From: Sulfuriferula multivorans
GTDB taxonomy: Bacteria; Pseudomonadota; Gammaproteobacteria; Burkholderiales; Sulfuriferulaceae
DNA length: 64,000 nucleotides
Reading direction: 5' to 3'
NCBI RefSeq assembly: GCF_003851125.1
Contig: NZ_BGOW01000017.1
Span: 1-64,000 of the forward strand
The stretch's first letter is position 1, and each line of letters begins with the position of its first letter. Positions 52,662 to 62,673 of this stretch are shown piece after piece. The notes below the pieces were generated by a model. It searched no databases. It saw only the letters and a program-made list of their open reading frames with translations, and was not told the DNA's origin. The position numbers were made by a program, and so were the translations under genes.

Positions 52662-54806
52662 TTACCTTGAAAAGCTGACGTTGTGTTTCGTCCAGCTCAC
52701 ATATCCTGCTCTAACCGCCTCCAGTTCAATCCTCAAACTGGTATTAACAATACCGCCATTATCAGTCTGCTCGTCTGTGGTCAGATAGGTGTAGGTCGTG
52801 CCTGCCAATGCAGTGACTGTACGTTTCAGGGTACCGCCATCACCGTAGATACGCAGCGTGTAGGTCGTGCCAGCTTCAGGGCCAATGCTGACTTCGGACT
52901 GCTCGACCAGGTAGGCGGTTTGTTGCAGGCGGTCGCGGTGCGCCCAGTCTACGGTGAGCTGGCCTACGATGGTGGCGGGATAGGCCACGCCATTAATCAG
53001 CAGTTTACCTGGCGGATAGGGGCGGATGTAGCGCGCATTGAGAGTGATGCTGTCTGCTGGTGCGGCGGCTTCGGCCAGGGTGCCAAGGCTGGTAGTGGGC
53101 AGCAGCTTGATATTGACGATCTCGCCGCTGCTCCACTCTGTTTTGTCGATGGCATTGCGGGAATCGGCGAAATAGATGATCTCGCCGGCGCTGTGTGCGA
53201 TCGGGACGGTATCGAGCACGCCGCGCGCGAACGTGACGGTGCTGGTGCCGACGGCTTTGACCTTGAGCATCTCCCCGCCCAGTATCGCCCACTTGTCGAT
53301 TTGGACATCACCCAGCGCGGTTGGGTTGATGATGTTGATAATCGTATCGGTGACACCGATGCTGTTGGCCAGCACGGCGGTCGGGCAGAAACTGCCGTTG
53401 GCCTTTTTGCCGTAAGCGACTGCGCCGGTTCTATCCCACAGCTCATAGTTATAGGCATCACCGCTGGGCCGAGTACCGCTGGCGCCGACCAGTCCGGACA
53501 GCGGGTCGAGATCGGCGAACAGGCTGGGGAACTGGCCGATCACTTCGCGCACCAGGGTCCAGTACGGTACCTCGAACAGGATGCGTTGCGGGCAGGCTGC
53601 CGGGGCGCTGGAAGGTGAGGTCCAGCTGCTCGGCTGCGGTGCGGCGAACACCGCATGCGCGGCACTAAATATATCCTGCACGCACTCGATGCGGATTTGG
53701 CCGTCGGTGAGGTCGCCATAGTCGATCGAGGCGATACGCATCACTATATCGGTAACGCCATACGGCGCCCACTGCAAGCGGAATACGTCGCCCAGGTTAA
53801 GCCCCCATACGGTGCGGTTGCAGATCAGCGAAGCGCGGATCAGCGGCGTGGACAGTGTGGACAGCTCGCGCGCGGCGACAGCGGCTGCCAGCGTGCCGTC
53901 CGGAATGCCCTTGAAATCGCGCGTGACGCTGACTACCTGGCCGCCCTGCATCTGGATCACGGCGATGTCCTGCACGCTGACGCTGGCATCCTTGCCGGCA
54001 TCGCGGTCGTGGTATTTGAGCACTACCTCGCCGGTCAGCTCGCCGGGTAGCGCCTGGCTGAAACGGTCGACGCGGATCACGTTGTTGCCGGACAGGATCG
54101 GCAGGCTGGATACCAGGTAATCGTTACGCGCTAATTTCAGGGTGAACAGGCCGGTGGTGGTTTTGACGTACAGGCTGGCGTCGATGTGCTGGAGGATGTC
54201 GCCGATGAAATCCTCGATGCTTTGCTGGCCTTCCCACAGGATGGACAGCCCGAAGTTTTCAGCGAACAGGGTATCGGCCACGCTGGTAAAGCTGGCCAGA
54301 TCGAGGTCGGCGGCGTTATAGCCCATGCCGTACTGGCTATTGGTGAGTACGTCGTAGATGATGTGCGCCGGGTTGGCATTGCCGCTGATCTCGGCCTTGG
54401 CCGGGTACCACTGGCGCGGCACGCGCTTGGCGAAGATTGCCCAAGGTTTGATGTAGGGGTTCATCGCGGCCAGATACACCTGGCGCAGCACCAGGCTCAG
54501 CACGCCTCGGAATGCCGGTACCGGCGTGCCGGTGAGTTTGCTGGCCAGGTAATCGTTGACCGGTTGTCCCACCGCGCCGAATGCGATATCCACCGCGCCG
54601 GATACGCCACCCTCTTTTTTGGTGCCGCCGAACGCATCCTCCGCAGCGATGGTGATCTGCTGGTTGGCGGTGACGCTGCCGGTCCACACGGTTTTCTCGC
54701 CGACACGGATCTTGCTGACCTCGTCGACCGGGCCGTGGCAATACACCTGGTGCATGCCCAGGTAATATTTATAGCCGACGACTTGTGAGGAACTACTGCT
54801 GCCCAT
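52662..54806 (-). CDS. Phage tail tip/host-specificity protein (gpJ-like)
   Basis: A 714-residue protein starting GSSSSSQVVGYKYYLGMHQVYCHGP, as in the tail-tip family (Phage-tail_3 / gpJ-like) of siphoviruses. It carries a middle region IAVIQMQGGQVVSVTRDFKG and a beta-rich C-terminus ending in a fibronectin-like domain. It forms the baseplate or tip that contacts the host. It is the last gene of the leftward tail operon and overlaps the upstream small gene by 14 nt. Confidence 0.8.
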   Translation of the reverse strand: MGSSSSSQVVGYKYYLGMHQVYCHGPVDEVSKIRVGEKTVWTGSVTANQQITIAAEDAFGGTKKEGGVSGAVDIAFGAVGQPVNDYLASKLTGTPVPAFRGVLSLVLRQVYLAAMNPYIKPWAIFAKRVPRQWYPAKAEISGNANPAHIIYDVLTNSQYGMGYNAADLDLASFTSVADTLFAENFGLSILWEGQQSIEDFIGDILQHIDASLYVKTTTGLFTLKLARNDYLVSSLPILSGNNVIRVDRFSQALPGELTGEVVLKYHDRDAGKDASVSVQDIAVIQMQGGQVVSVTRDFKGIPDGTLAAAVAARELSTLSTPLIRASLICNRTVWGLNLGDVFRLQWAPYGVTDIVMRIASIDYGDLTDGQIRIECVQDIFSAAHAVFAAPQPSSWTSPSSAPAACPQRILFEVPYWTLVREVIGQFPSLFADLDPLSGLVGASGTRPSGDAYNYELWDRTGAVAYGKKANGSFCPTAVLANSIGVTDTIINIINPTALGDVQIDKWAILGGEMLKVKAVGTSTVTFARGVLDTVPIAHSAGEIIYFADSRNAIDKTEWSSGEIVNIKLLPTTSLGTLAEAAAPADSITLNARYIRPYPPGKLLINGVAYPATIVGQLTVDWAHRDRLQQTAYLVEQSEVSIGPEAGTTYTLRIYGDGGTLKRTVTALAGTTYTYLTTDEQTDNGGIVNTSLRIELEAVRAGYVSWTKHNVSFSR

Positions 54807-54990
54807 GTTTTATCCTCGCGTGTTGTGCTGCCTTGATCGCCATCGCGTCGCCGCTGGCATCGAGCAGATCGGCATCGATGCCGTCGCGCAGGAAACCAGG
54901 CCAATCGATGCCCATGCGCGCGCACCAGGCGCGTGCGCCACGCGTGCAGTAGTCCAGTTCGCGCAGGTCGGTGATGGTGACCATAATCAT
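54793..54990 (-). CDS. Small phage tail-tip-associated protein
   Basis: A 65-residue protein (VTITDLRELDYCTRGARAWCARMGIDWPGFLRDGI) always found just before gpJ-like genes in this type of tail operon, to my knowledge; its role is not known. It has two Cys at CTRGARAWC. The ATG at 54990 overlaps the previous stop (ATGA). Confidence 0.65.
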   Translation of the reverse strand: MIMVTITDLRELDYCTRGARAWCARMGIDWPGFLRDGIDADLLDASGDAMAIKAAQHARIKHGQQ

Positions 54991-55208
54991 TTTTTACCGC
55001 CTTCGGCGTGTACTGGCGTGGTCAAAATATCGCCCCACCAGGCTACGGTCGGCGAGGCGATCCAGCGGCTTCCGTAGAGCACGGTGATCGGCCTGCCCTC
55101 CTCGATATTGGGCACCTCGACCTTGCCGGGCTTGGCATTCTGCGGCTTGGGTTGCAGCAGGTAGCTGACCACCAGGGAGACCACGAACAGGATGATTTGC
55201 ACCCACAT
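54987..55208 (-). CDS. Small phage protein with one membrane segment
   Basis: A 73-residue protein with an N-terminal hydrophobic helix (VQIILFVVSLVVSYLLQ), then PNIEEGRPITVLYGSRWIASPTVAWWGDI. The last part resembles the start of tail-tip proteins. It is coupled to the neighbours by ATGA overlaps and probably takes part in tail-tip assembly. Confidence 0.65.
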   Translation of the reverse strand: MWVQIILFVVSLVVSYLLQPKPQNAKPGKVEVPNIEEGRPITVLYGSRWIASPTVAWWGDILTTPVHAEGGKK

Positions 55209-55222
55209 ATATAGTGTCTCCT

Positions 55223-56023
55223 TTAAAAGCTGGAATCGCCCGCGAACGGGTTTTTCTGCGGCATCCAGGGCAGCCCGCCGTAATTGGCGATGTTGGCGAA
55301 TTTAGCGTCGCAGGTGACCGGGGTATGGTCGCAGCCCGGATAGGCGACGATGGATTGACCGGCAGCCAGCCCCGGCAGCGCCGAGGCCAACGTGACTTGC
55401 GCAGCGGTATGCGCCACCACCATCCGGTACGTGTCCACGCCAAACTTGACCTTGCCACCCACCCACCAGCCGTTTGGCTGGGTGGCGAATACCGCCGCAT
55501 CGATCACGGCGCCGTTCACCGACGACAGCGTGCCGCTGGCGGAATTGGCGCTGTCCGATACGCCGCAGCCACCGTCATATAGCGCATGGCGGCATTGGCG
55601 CTGCGCCACGGCGCGCAGGCCGATGCGTTTCAGGCTGGTGAAGATCGGCTCGCAGCTCATCGTTGCTTCGGCGCCCTGCAGCGCGATGCCCATCACCCGG
55701 CCGCGCCACAGCGTGACGAATTCGGTATCGGTGCGGTGCTTGCGCAAAATATCCAGGCGCAGCACGTTCTGCACCGGCGCGGCGATCAGCGTGACGACCA
55801 GCGGATTATCGCGCGGCATTTTCAGGTCCAGCTTGGATTTGGCGATCTCCGGGCTTTGCCCCACCTTGCCGCGCTCGATCTCGCGCGGCTCGAAACTTTG
55901 CGACAGGTATATCTGCGTGGCATCGGCGCTGGTGTAGCGCCAGGCCTGTGTACCGGCAGTGAACTGGTACAGCTCGACCGGCTGGCCGTCATGGATGGAG
56001 GTCTCGAATGTGTTGTAGCTCAT
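55223..56023 (-). CDS. Phage BR0599-family tail protein
   Basis: A 266-residue protein with four Cys in CRHALYDGGCG and GCDHTPVTCDAKF, the BR0599/DUF2163 signature, ending NIANYGGLPWMPQKNPF. These proteins resemble gpL of lambda, which is thought to bind a metal cluster in the tail tip. The start overlaps the upstream stop by 4 nt. Confidence 0.8.
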   Translation of the reverse strand: MSYNTFETSIHDGQPVELYQFTAGTQAWRYTSADATQIYLSQSFEPREIERGKVGQSPEIAKSKLDLKMPRDNPLVVTLIAAPVQNVLRLDILRKHRTDTEFVTLWRGRVMGIALQGAEATMSCEPIFTSLKRIGLRAVAQRQCRHALYDGGCGVSDSANSASGTLSSVNGAVIDAAVFATQPNGWWVGGKVKFGVDTYRMVVAHTAAQVTLASALPGLAAGQSIVAYPGCDHTPVTCDAKFANIANYGGLPWMPQKNPFAGDSSF

Positions 56024-57714
56024 GCCGGCAGCCCCCGTATCATCAGGCTGGCTTCGGCGATGGCGGCCGAGCGCCAGTCGATCTGCACCGAATCGCTATC
56101 CAGCCGGCACAGGCTCATGAAATGCACACCGGTGATTTGGGCGGCAGTGTAGGTGATGCCCAGCGCGGTGTCGATGCCCAGGGTTTCCTCGCTGGCATCG
56201 ATCTCAGTGGCGCCGGTGATGCGCCGGTAATAAACATCGCCATCAACGGTATGGATGGCGATGTCGCGGCGGTGCGCCGCGGCGTTGATCAGCTGCGTAT
56301 AGCCGATGTTGCGTACCACGATCTGCGTGTCGCTGAGCGATACGGTACGCGTCACGGCCAGATCATTGCCCTGCGACTCGCTCCAGAATGGTATTGCCGC
56401 ACCGCGCCGCGCATACAGCCAGCTGCGGAATGCGGCGATGTCGGCGCGGCTGCGCAACAGCCAGCCGAACGACTTGAGCAGGGCGGCCAGGCCGGATTCA
56501 TCGTCCTGCCACGGCTTGCCGGTGGCGTAATCCAGCGTGGCCAGCTTGCGCAGCATTTCCTGGTCGAGATTATCGACCCAGTTGGGGCGGTCGGTCAGCA
56601 CCGGATAGCCCTGGTAGAGCGTGGCGCTGTCGATGGCGCTGAACCCGGGATTATCGTCGATGGCGAAATCGAAGCGCGCAACATTGTTTTGCGCTGTGTA
56701 ACGGGTGAGCTTTTGCGACTTGGGCAAACGCGCCAGGCGGACAGGATAGAAACGCGTGCCGGCTGGCCAGGCAGATAGTGTAGCCAGTTTCAGGGTTACT
56801 GATGAAGCGCCGACGCTCAGCACCTCGACTGCCTCATGCTGGTCGTGCGCGCGCCACAGGATGGCGAGCTGGTCGGGTGCGAACTCATAGCCCGCCGTAT
56901 TGCAGGGGATAATCAATGCACCGGCAGGCAGATCGGATGCCAGCACCTGCACCTCAGTCCATACCGGCAGCGCGAACAGGCGCGCCTGCCATCCGATCAG
57001 CACCGTGTCGAGGCGGTTGGACTGGTGCTGGTCCTGCGTGATCACCGAGTAGCTCAGCCCGCGCCGCGGGAATTCGCGCAGCGCCACGCGCTGCTCGGCG
57101 CCGCCGTAGCTGGCCATGATGTCGGTGAACCAGTCGTGGGTTTCGGTGATCGGCTCGGCCCAGTTCGGCGCATGGCCGAATACCACTACACGGCGGCCGA
57201 TGACCGATAGCACTGGCGATTCGGTGGGGAAGGAAAACGTGTACAGCCCGTCGATGGTGGCCGGGCCGGCGGTATCCACGTTCAGGGTATAGATTTTCGA
57301 TTCCAGCGGCGCAAAAGTCAGCGGCGCGGCGATGCCGGAGTTGGTGATGCCGGCGGTACCGGACTCGGCGATCGACGCCAGCAGCTGGCTGACGAAATGC
57401 GCGTTCCATACCTCGGCAGTGCGCGTCTGTATGCTGAGCAGGTTGCCCAGATCGAGGGTGCGCGGCAGGATATGCACGCGGTGGTACCAGTCGTCGCCAA
57501 AGGTGTTGAATTTGCTGCCGGCATAAGCGCGCGGAATCTCGCTGATCGGCAGGTTATTGGTCTGGCTTCCGGAAATAGCGGGCGTGCCATATGTGGCCTG
57601 AATCGCCGTGGCCCAGTCCAGCGCGGTAAACGCGCTGATATTCGCGCTGCGCTGCCACAGCGTGACATTGTCATAACTGGCGGATGGGAATAGCTGACCG
57701 GCGAAGCTGGGCAT
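56020..57714 (-). CDS. Phage tail structural protein of unknown fold
   Basis: A 564-residue protein starting MPSFAGQLFPSASYDNVTLW. No family is named with certainty. The mid region ITETHDWFTDIMASYGGAEQRVALREFPRRGLSYS is typical of siphovirus tail proteins found just upstream of BR0599-family genes. The start at 57714 is 2 nt from the previous stop; a start 28 codons upstream would overlap it. Confidence 0.65.
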   Translation of the reverse strand: MPSFAGQLFPSASYDNVTLWQRSANISAFTALDWATAIQATYGTPAISGSQTNNLPISEIPRAYAGSKFNTFGDDWYHRVHILPRTLDLGNLLSIQTRTAEVWNAHFVSQLLASIAESGTAGITNSGIAAPLTFAPLESKIYTLNVDTAGPATIDGLYTFSFPTESPVLSVIGRRVVVFGHAPNWAEPITETHDWFTDIMASYGGAEQRVALREFPRRGLSYSVITQDQHQSNRLDTVLIGWQARLFALPVWTEVQVLASDLPAGALIIPCNTAGYEFAPDQLAILWRAHDQHEAVEVLSVGASSVTLKLATLSAWPAGTRFYPVRLARLPKSQKLTRYTAQNNVARFDFAIDDNPGFSAIDSATLYQGYPVLTDRPNWVDNLDQEMLRKLATLDYATGKPWQDDESGLAALLKSFGWLLRSRADIAAFRSWLYARRGAAIPFWSESQGNDLAVTRTVSLSDTQIVVRNIGYTQLINAAAHRRDIAIHTVDGDVYYRRITGATEIDASEETLGIDTALGITYTAAQITGVHFMSLCRLDSDSVQIDWRSAAIAEASLMIRGLPA

Positions 57715-57716
57715 GA

Positions 57717-58694
57717 TCAGGGCTGGTAGCGCACGGCGTAGCCGTAGTTGAATGAATATTGCGTCGGGTCTTTCTGGTAGCCTGGGAATACCATCCACTG
57801 CTCGCTGCCCAGGGTGATGATGTCGCCGATCGAATAGTTTGCAATATTCAGGAATCTCAGATGCGGGGCATAGCCCAGCGGTGACCAGAATCCGCTGGGA
57901 CGCTGGCCGAACACATAGCCTGGCGACATCGGGGAAATTCCGTTGAAAGCATTGGCAACAGGGTTACTTGCCGGACCATTGAAAAACAGGCGCAGCATTG
58001 GTCCAGTCAACCAAGGCGCTCGAGTTCGATCTGCATCATTCGAGATGTAACCGAATCCGGTGTATGTGTCGTAATCCGCATGGACCTGCGTTGCCGGAGC
58101 TTGCTCAAAATTAGACCACAAAAATGGTAATGGTCGCAGGTGATGACCTGCCGACGATCCTGGCGTAATGTAATTTTTATATGAGGCGGTATCATAAATA
58201 GCACCATCGCAAAAATAACTGCCGCTTATCCATTCACCGCCAGGATAGGTGCCTGTTTTAGTCAACATACCGCCGCCGAGGTGGTTGATTATCCCTGGAG
58301 ATACCTCGGCCACGCAAAACAACATGTCCGGCGCCACGCTGGCAAACAGGTGATAGGTGCCCGAGGCGCTGTGGTTGAATGTGCCGCTGTAGCCGTTGCC
58401 GGCGATGCTGCCGGGCTGTGCGTTCCAGGCGGAGGTACTGAGATAGCCGGTGGAAATCGAACAGGCGACGCCGGTGACCGCGATAGGATTAAATCCATAT
58501 GTGGTATTGTTTAGCAGGTCTTCCGCCACGGCCGAGCGGAAATTCAGAAAAATCGTGCCTTTGTTGATATGCAGCCGGTTTCCGGTTCCGTTGGCGGCGT
58601 ATAGGTTCTCGGTCCAGCCATTGAGCGCCGAAAAACTTCGGATCGCCGAGAGCAACTGGTCTGGAGTGCTGAATGATCCGGTCTGGTAAGTCAT
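57717..58694 (-). CDS. Phage virion structural protein (paralog 1)
   Basis: A 325-residue protein. Its start (MTYQTGSFSTPDQLLSAIRSF) and end (IGDIITLGSEQWMVFPG) resemble the neighbouring 399-residue protein, so the two are diverged paralogs, probably tail-tip or receptor-contacting structural proteins. The central, Gly/Ser/Tyr-rich region is not alike. Confidence 0.65.
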   Translation of the reverse strand: MTYQTGSFSTPDQLLSAIRSFSALNGWTENLYAANGTGNRLHINKGTIFLNFRSAVAEDLLNNTTYGFNPIAVTGVACSISTGYLSTSAWNAQPGSIAGNGYSGTFNHSASGTYHLFASVAPDMLFCVAEVSPGIINHLGGGMLTKTGTYPGGEWISGSYFCDGAIYDTASYKNYITPGSSAGHHLRPLPFLWSNFEQAPATQVHADYDTYTGFGYISNDADRTRAPWLTGPMLRLFFNGPASNPVANAFNGISPMSPGYVFGQRPSGFWSPLGYAPHLRFLNIANYSIGDIITLGSEQWMVFPGYQKDPTQYSFNYGYAVRYQP

Positions 58695-58705
58695 TTTATT
58701 TGTCC

Positions 58706-59905
58706 TTATGCGAGCTTGAGCGCCCAGAAATCGGCCACGCCGACCCGGTAGACATTTTGTACTACAAGGTAGTTGTCCGCGCCGATAGTGATCGTGTTTT
58801 CAGCTGCATTGCCAAATCCGCTAATCCAATAACACCCATCGAATTCACCATAAACATTACTAATACCTAAATAGGTTTCTTTCAGAGAGATTGGCAATAA
58901 TGCATATTCTCCGGTTAGCGCTTCGCGCAATGCCGGTAAAGATCCGTCGTAATAAGACGTTGAGCCAGTATCTGTAGTATAAATTTCTGATGTGCCTGAT
59001 CTGTTCATAAAAATTGCCCAGCGCCCACTGGTATCACGCAGCCGCGACATACTGCTTGTAGATGAAGATGTGAAATTACCAGGATCGACAAAATGCCGGT
59101 GATCCGGTCCGGTCAGGCTGGATAGCCAGCCGGCCGAACCGGTAAGCGAGCCGCCGACAAACAGCGGATAGGGATATTGGCCTGGTGTTGCATAGGGGAG
59201 GATGAACCCCAGGTACATCGCCTCATAGACAGTGCCGACCTTGGCTACCAGCACCAGGCGTCGCCCGCTGGCTACCAGCCAGTACGGCATGGCGGTATTC
59301 GCCAGCGTAACGCCGGGAAAATTCTGCCCGGCTGGCAATCTGCCCGGCTGGCTGAAAAAATCATTTCCGCCGACATAGCCGATATTGGCGCCGATTTGCC
59401 AGCGATAATACGGTGCACCGCTATCTTGGCTGGAATAGACGCCGCCATAGATCGCATCCGTCCCCGCCAGCCCCGGCGCATGAGTGAGCCATTCCTGCGT
59501 CGTCGCGCCGTCGATCCAGCGGTCATCTACCCAGCGCTCGCCTGCAATCATTCCGGATGCCACCACCGCCACCACGAACTGGTCGCCGACGATGAAATCC
59601 ACCGTACCATCGGTGATCGTGAAATTGAGTAGTGCGTTGACGTAGGCCACGCCTACCGTGGCAGCGGGCTGTACGCCGGATACAGAGCCGCTGACGCTGA
59701 ACGTGCCGGCGTTGACGGCGGCCGCAGTGCAGGTGAGGGTCCAGGTCTCCGACGGCGCCGCGACGCCGGGTTCGAGCAGCGTCAGCAGCCCGTTGCCGGT
59801 GCCGGTCTGGGCAATGGTGCCGGGCTGGGCGCGGCCGGTGACGAAGCGGCGCACGATGCGCAGCAGATCGCGGTAACTGGTGGCGGTGCCGGTTTTATAG
59901 GCCAT
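58706..59905 (-). CDS. Phage virion structural protein (paralog 2)
   Basis: A 399-residue protein starting MAYKTGTATSYRDLLRIVRRF and ending with NTITIGADNYLVVQNVYRVG. An inserted Ig-like segment (WTLTCTAAAVNAGTFSVSGSVSG, about 55-110) is present here and not in paralog 1. The start overlaps the upstream stop by one base. It lies between the tape measure gene and paralog 1. Confidence 0.65.
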   Translation of the reverse strand: MAYKTGTATSYRDLLRIVRRFVTGRAQPGTIAQTGTGNGLLTLLEPGVAAPSETWTLTCTAAAVNAGTFSVSGSVSGVQPAATVGVAYVNALLNFTITDGTVDFIVGDQFVVAVVASGMIAGERWVDDRWIDGATTQEWLTHAPGLAGTDAIYGGVYSSQDSGAPYYRWQIGANIGYVGGNDFFSQPGRLPAGQNFPGVTLANTAMPYWLVASGRRLVLVAKVGTVYEAMYLGFILPYATPGQYPYPLFVGGSLTGSAGWLSSLTGPDHRHFVDPGNFTSSSTSSMSRLRDTSGRWAIFMNRSGTSEIYTTDTGSTSYYDGSLPALREALTGEYALLPISLKETYLGISNVYGEFDGCYWISGFGNAAENTITIGADNYLVVQNVYRVGVADFWALKLA

Positions 59906-62673
59906 CAGGAAATCACCTGTTTGATCGAGCCGGGATTGCGCTCGATGATGTTGAGGATGGCGCGCTCGCCCGCGCTGGTAGCGAGGAATCCGGACACCAG
60001 CGACGGGTCGATCACGTTGACGATTTTGGTCGAATTGTTGTTATTGATGGTAGGTGACGGGCTGGCCGCGCTGGGCAGGTTGACCATGCCGCCCTCGGCG
60101 TAGGAGAAGCGCGGCCCATGCGGGATCATGCCGCCCTTGGCGAGGCGGTGCAGGTTATCCAGCGCGCCGACGCCGAGGCGCTGCACGCTGGCCTTGCTGA
60201 ACACGTATTCGCCGCCGTGCACGATGCCCTTGGGCTGATAGGTACCGCCGTCGCCGGTATAGCCGCCGGTGGCATAGCTGGCCGCGGCACTTGTCCCGCC
60301 GGAGAAATAGCTGGCCGCGGCATTGAAAATGCTGCCCCAGATGCCGCTACCGCTGCCGCTGCCCGATCCGCTTGAAAAAATACTCGAAAACAGCGAGCCG
60401 ATGCCGTTGAACAAATCGCCGAATCCGCCTTTCAATCCGCTGAAAAACTCGCTGAAAAAGCTGCCGGTGCTGGTTTTGAATTCGTCGAATATGCCGCCGA
60501 CCTTGGTGCCGATGGCATCGAATACGCTGCTGACCGGGCCTTTGGCATCGCCGGTTTTGAGCAGGCCGGCGGCACCGCTCGCCGCGCTGACATCCTGGAC
60601 ATACATCGGCGTCAGCGCGGTCTCGCCGCGCTTGGCGCCGCCCAGGCCGAGCAGACCGCCCAGGCCGACGACCGAATCCTTGGGAAACGCGGACAGGATG
60701 GTATCGGTAATATTGGCCGCCAGCACGTTGCTGAGCGAGGTTTTGATGATGTTGACCAGGCCCAGCACCGCACCGCGCGCGCCGTCTCCGTTAAAACCGT
60801 TCTGCAGCACCTCGGCGATGCTGCGCTGCAGGTTTTCGGTCAGCGCGCTGTAAATATCCTCGGCCTGTTTTTTCGCATCGTCCAATGATTTTTTACGGGC
60901 ATCTGCGGCAGATTTCGAATCCAGCGCGCTGTTCAGCGCAATGCCCAGCTTGGTGTATTGATCGGCGGTGAGTTTGACCTTGAGGTTTTCCAGCTCCAGC
61001 AGCGCCACGGCACGGGCGCGCTCATCGTCGGTCAGGCCCAGCGCGAACGCCTCCTGGTTGAGTGCGTCGACCATGTCCTGCGCCGATTTCACCGCCTCGG
61101 CATTGGCCAGCACGCGCGCCCGCAGCGATGCAGCCTGCTGGTCGGCCAGGTCGCGCTCGGTCAGCGCGATATCGGTATTAATTTTGGCGATCTGCGTGGC
61201 GGCGGCGATCCTGTCGGCCAGCGCCGCCTTGGGGTCGGTCTGGATGGCGACCTGCACGGCGCGCTGCTTTACCAGCAAGGCGATTTCGTTATCCGCCTGC
61301 CGCTGCTGCAGCGCAGCCAGCGCGGCGTAATACTGGTCGGCGCTGATCAGCTTATCATCGTAGGCATGCTGGTTGGCATCGATGGAGCGCTTGATCTCAT
61401 CCTGCTCCAGCCGGGCTGCCTGGATCGCCGCCTCGCGCTGGTAATCCAGCTGCGCCTTGGCAGCGGCCTTGGCGGCGCGGGCGGCATCGGCAGCGGCTTT
61501 TTTGTCGGGTTTGGCGGGCGGGGTTGCTGCTGGCTGTCGCAGCGGTCCGGGTGCGCGCGGGGTGAAACTCAGCGTATCAGCGCTGAGTTTTCCCGCGCTG
61601 TCAATCAATGACTGCTCAGCAAGAGCTTTGTTGGCAGCAAGTTGTTTAGTAAATGCGCCGAAATCACGGGTTTTCAGCAAATCGAAAAACGCCGATGTAT
61701 TCGCTGCGGCGCGTCCGACTGCAATGCCCATTGCACCGGCAAAAAATACCACCGGCTTGAAAAAATTATCGATCAAAAATTGGCCTACAACTACCAATCC
61801 CTTCATTACTGGCACCAAGGTCTGGCCGATCGATGCGCTGAGTTTTTTCGTGCTCGAATCCAGCCTACCCTGTTCACCCTGCAATGTTTTTGCTGCCTCG
61901 GCCGCATTGCCGGCCTGGGCAGCCGTTTCGCGCATGATGCCGCTGACTTCGGCCTGGATTTTTTCCTGCGTGGTTAGGTTGGCAACCGATTTACCGATCG
62001 AGTCGGCATATTCCTTCCAGATCACCGAGACGTTTTTAGTCACGCCGGCATTGTCCACCAGTATGGAGTTCTCGTTTTTCAGGCCTTCGGTGGCAGTCAG
62101 CACCGCCTCGGACATCGACAGGCTGGCCTGGCGGTTGAACGCGGCAGAATCCTTGAGGTGGTTCAGCGTCGATTCAGCCTGGCTGACATCGTAGCCGCGC
62201 GACAACAGGTTTTGCAGTGCCTTGGAGGCATCCGATACCGTAACCAGGCCATCGGCTGTTACCCGGCTGACGACTTTCTGCGCCTCGGCAATGCCCAGGC
62301 CGGTGCTGTTGGCGACCGCCTCGAGGCCGCGATAGGCGGCTTCGGCGCGGCTGAATTCCTGCGTGGTATTACGCACGAAAGTGATCACCGCACCCACCGC
62401 AAACGCGGCGGCGAGGCGGCTTTGCAGCGCCGTGACGGCCTCGCTGGTGCGGCTGATACCGGTACGCATCTCGGCGGTCGGATCGGGCAGCTTGATACGT
62501 GCGGTATTGAGCAGACCGGCTTGCGTGGCGGCGATATCCTTACCCGCGCTGCCCATCTTCTGGCGCAGCTCACCGGTTTGCCGGTCTACCGCCTGGCGGG
62601 TTTCCTCGATCGCCTTTTTGGCGCTACTGGCGTCGCCGGTAATCTTGATGCCGAAGATGATGTTACCGCTCAT
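59905..62673 (-). CDS. Phage tail tape measure protein
   Basis: A 922-residue protein that sets tail length and helps DNA entry. Seen are N-terminal GIKITGDASSAKKAIEETRQAV, long Ala/Lys/Gln-rich coiled coils (about 380-600), and a Gly/Ser-rich C-terminal part with IIKTSLSNVLAANITDTIL and GGYTGDGGTYQPKGIVHGGEYV. That last motif is typical of tape measure C-termini. The ATG at 62673 lies inside the end of the frameshifted chaperone frame. A tail of roughly 140 nm could be expected from its length, by the usual 0.15 nm per residue. Confidence 0.88.
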   Translation of the reverse strand: MSGNIIFGIKITGDASSAKKAIEETRQAVDRQTGELRQKMGSAGKDIAATQAGLLNTARIKLPDPTAEMRTGISRTSEAVTALQSRLAAAFAVGAVITFVRNTTQEFSRAEAAYRGLEAVANSTGLGIAEAQKVVSRVTADGLVTVSDASKALQNLLSRGYDVSQAESTLNHLKDSAAFNRQASLSMSEAVLTATEGLKNENSILVDNAGVTKNVSVIWKEYADSIGKSVANLTTQEKIQAEVSGIMRETAAQAGNAAEAAKTLQGEQGRLDSSTKKLSASIGQTLVPVMKGLVVVGQFLIDNFFKPVVFFAGAMGIAVGRAAANTSAFFDLLKTRDFGAFTKQLAANKALAEQSLIDSAGKLSADTLSFTPRAPGPLRQPAATPPAKPDKKAAADAARAAKAAAKAQLDYQREAAIQAARLEQDEIKRSIDANQHAYDDKLISADQYYAALAALQQRQADNEIALLVKQRAVQVAIQTDPKAALADRIAAATQIAKINTDIALTERDLADQQAASLRARVLANAEAVKSAQDMVDALNQEAFALGLTDDERARAVALLELENLKVKLTADQYTKLGIALNSALDSKSAADARKKSLDDAKKQAEDIYSALTENLQRSIAEVLQNGFNGDGARGAVLGLVNIIKTSLSNVLAANITDTILSAFPKDSVVGLGGLLGLGGAKRGETALTPMYVQDVSAASGAAGLLKTGDAKGPVSSVFDAIGTKVGGIFDEFKTSTGSFFSEFFSGLKGGFGDLFNGIGSLFSSIFSSGSGSGSGSGIWGSIFNAAASYFSGGTSAAASYATGGYTGDGGTYQPKGIVHGGEYVFSKASVQRLGVGALDNLHRLAKGGMIPHGPRFSYAEGGMVNLPSAASPSPTINNNNSTKIVNVIDPSLVSGFLATSAGERAILNIIERNPGSIKQVIS

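Noticed and set aside
57717-59905. Diversity-generating retroelement target
   Set aside because: No reverse transcriptase and no template repeat with adenine-biased differences is visible in the window.
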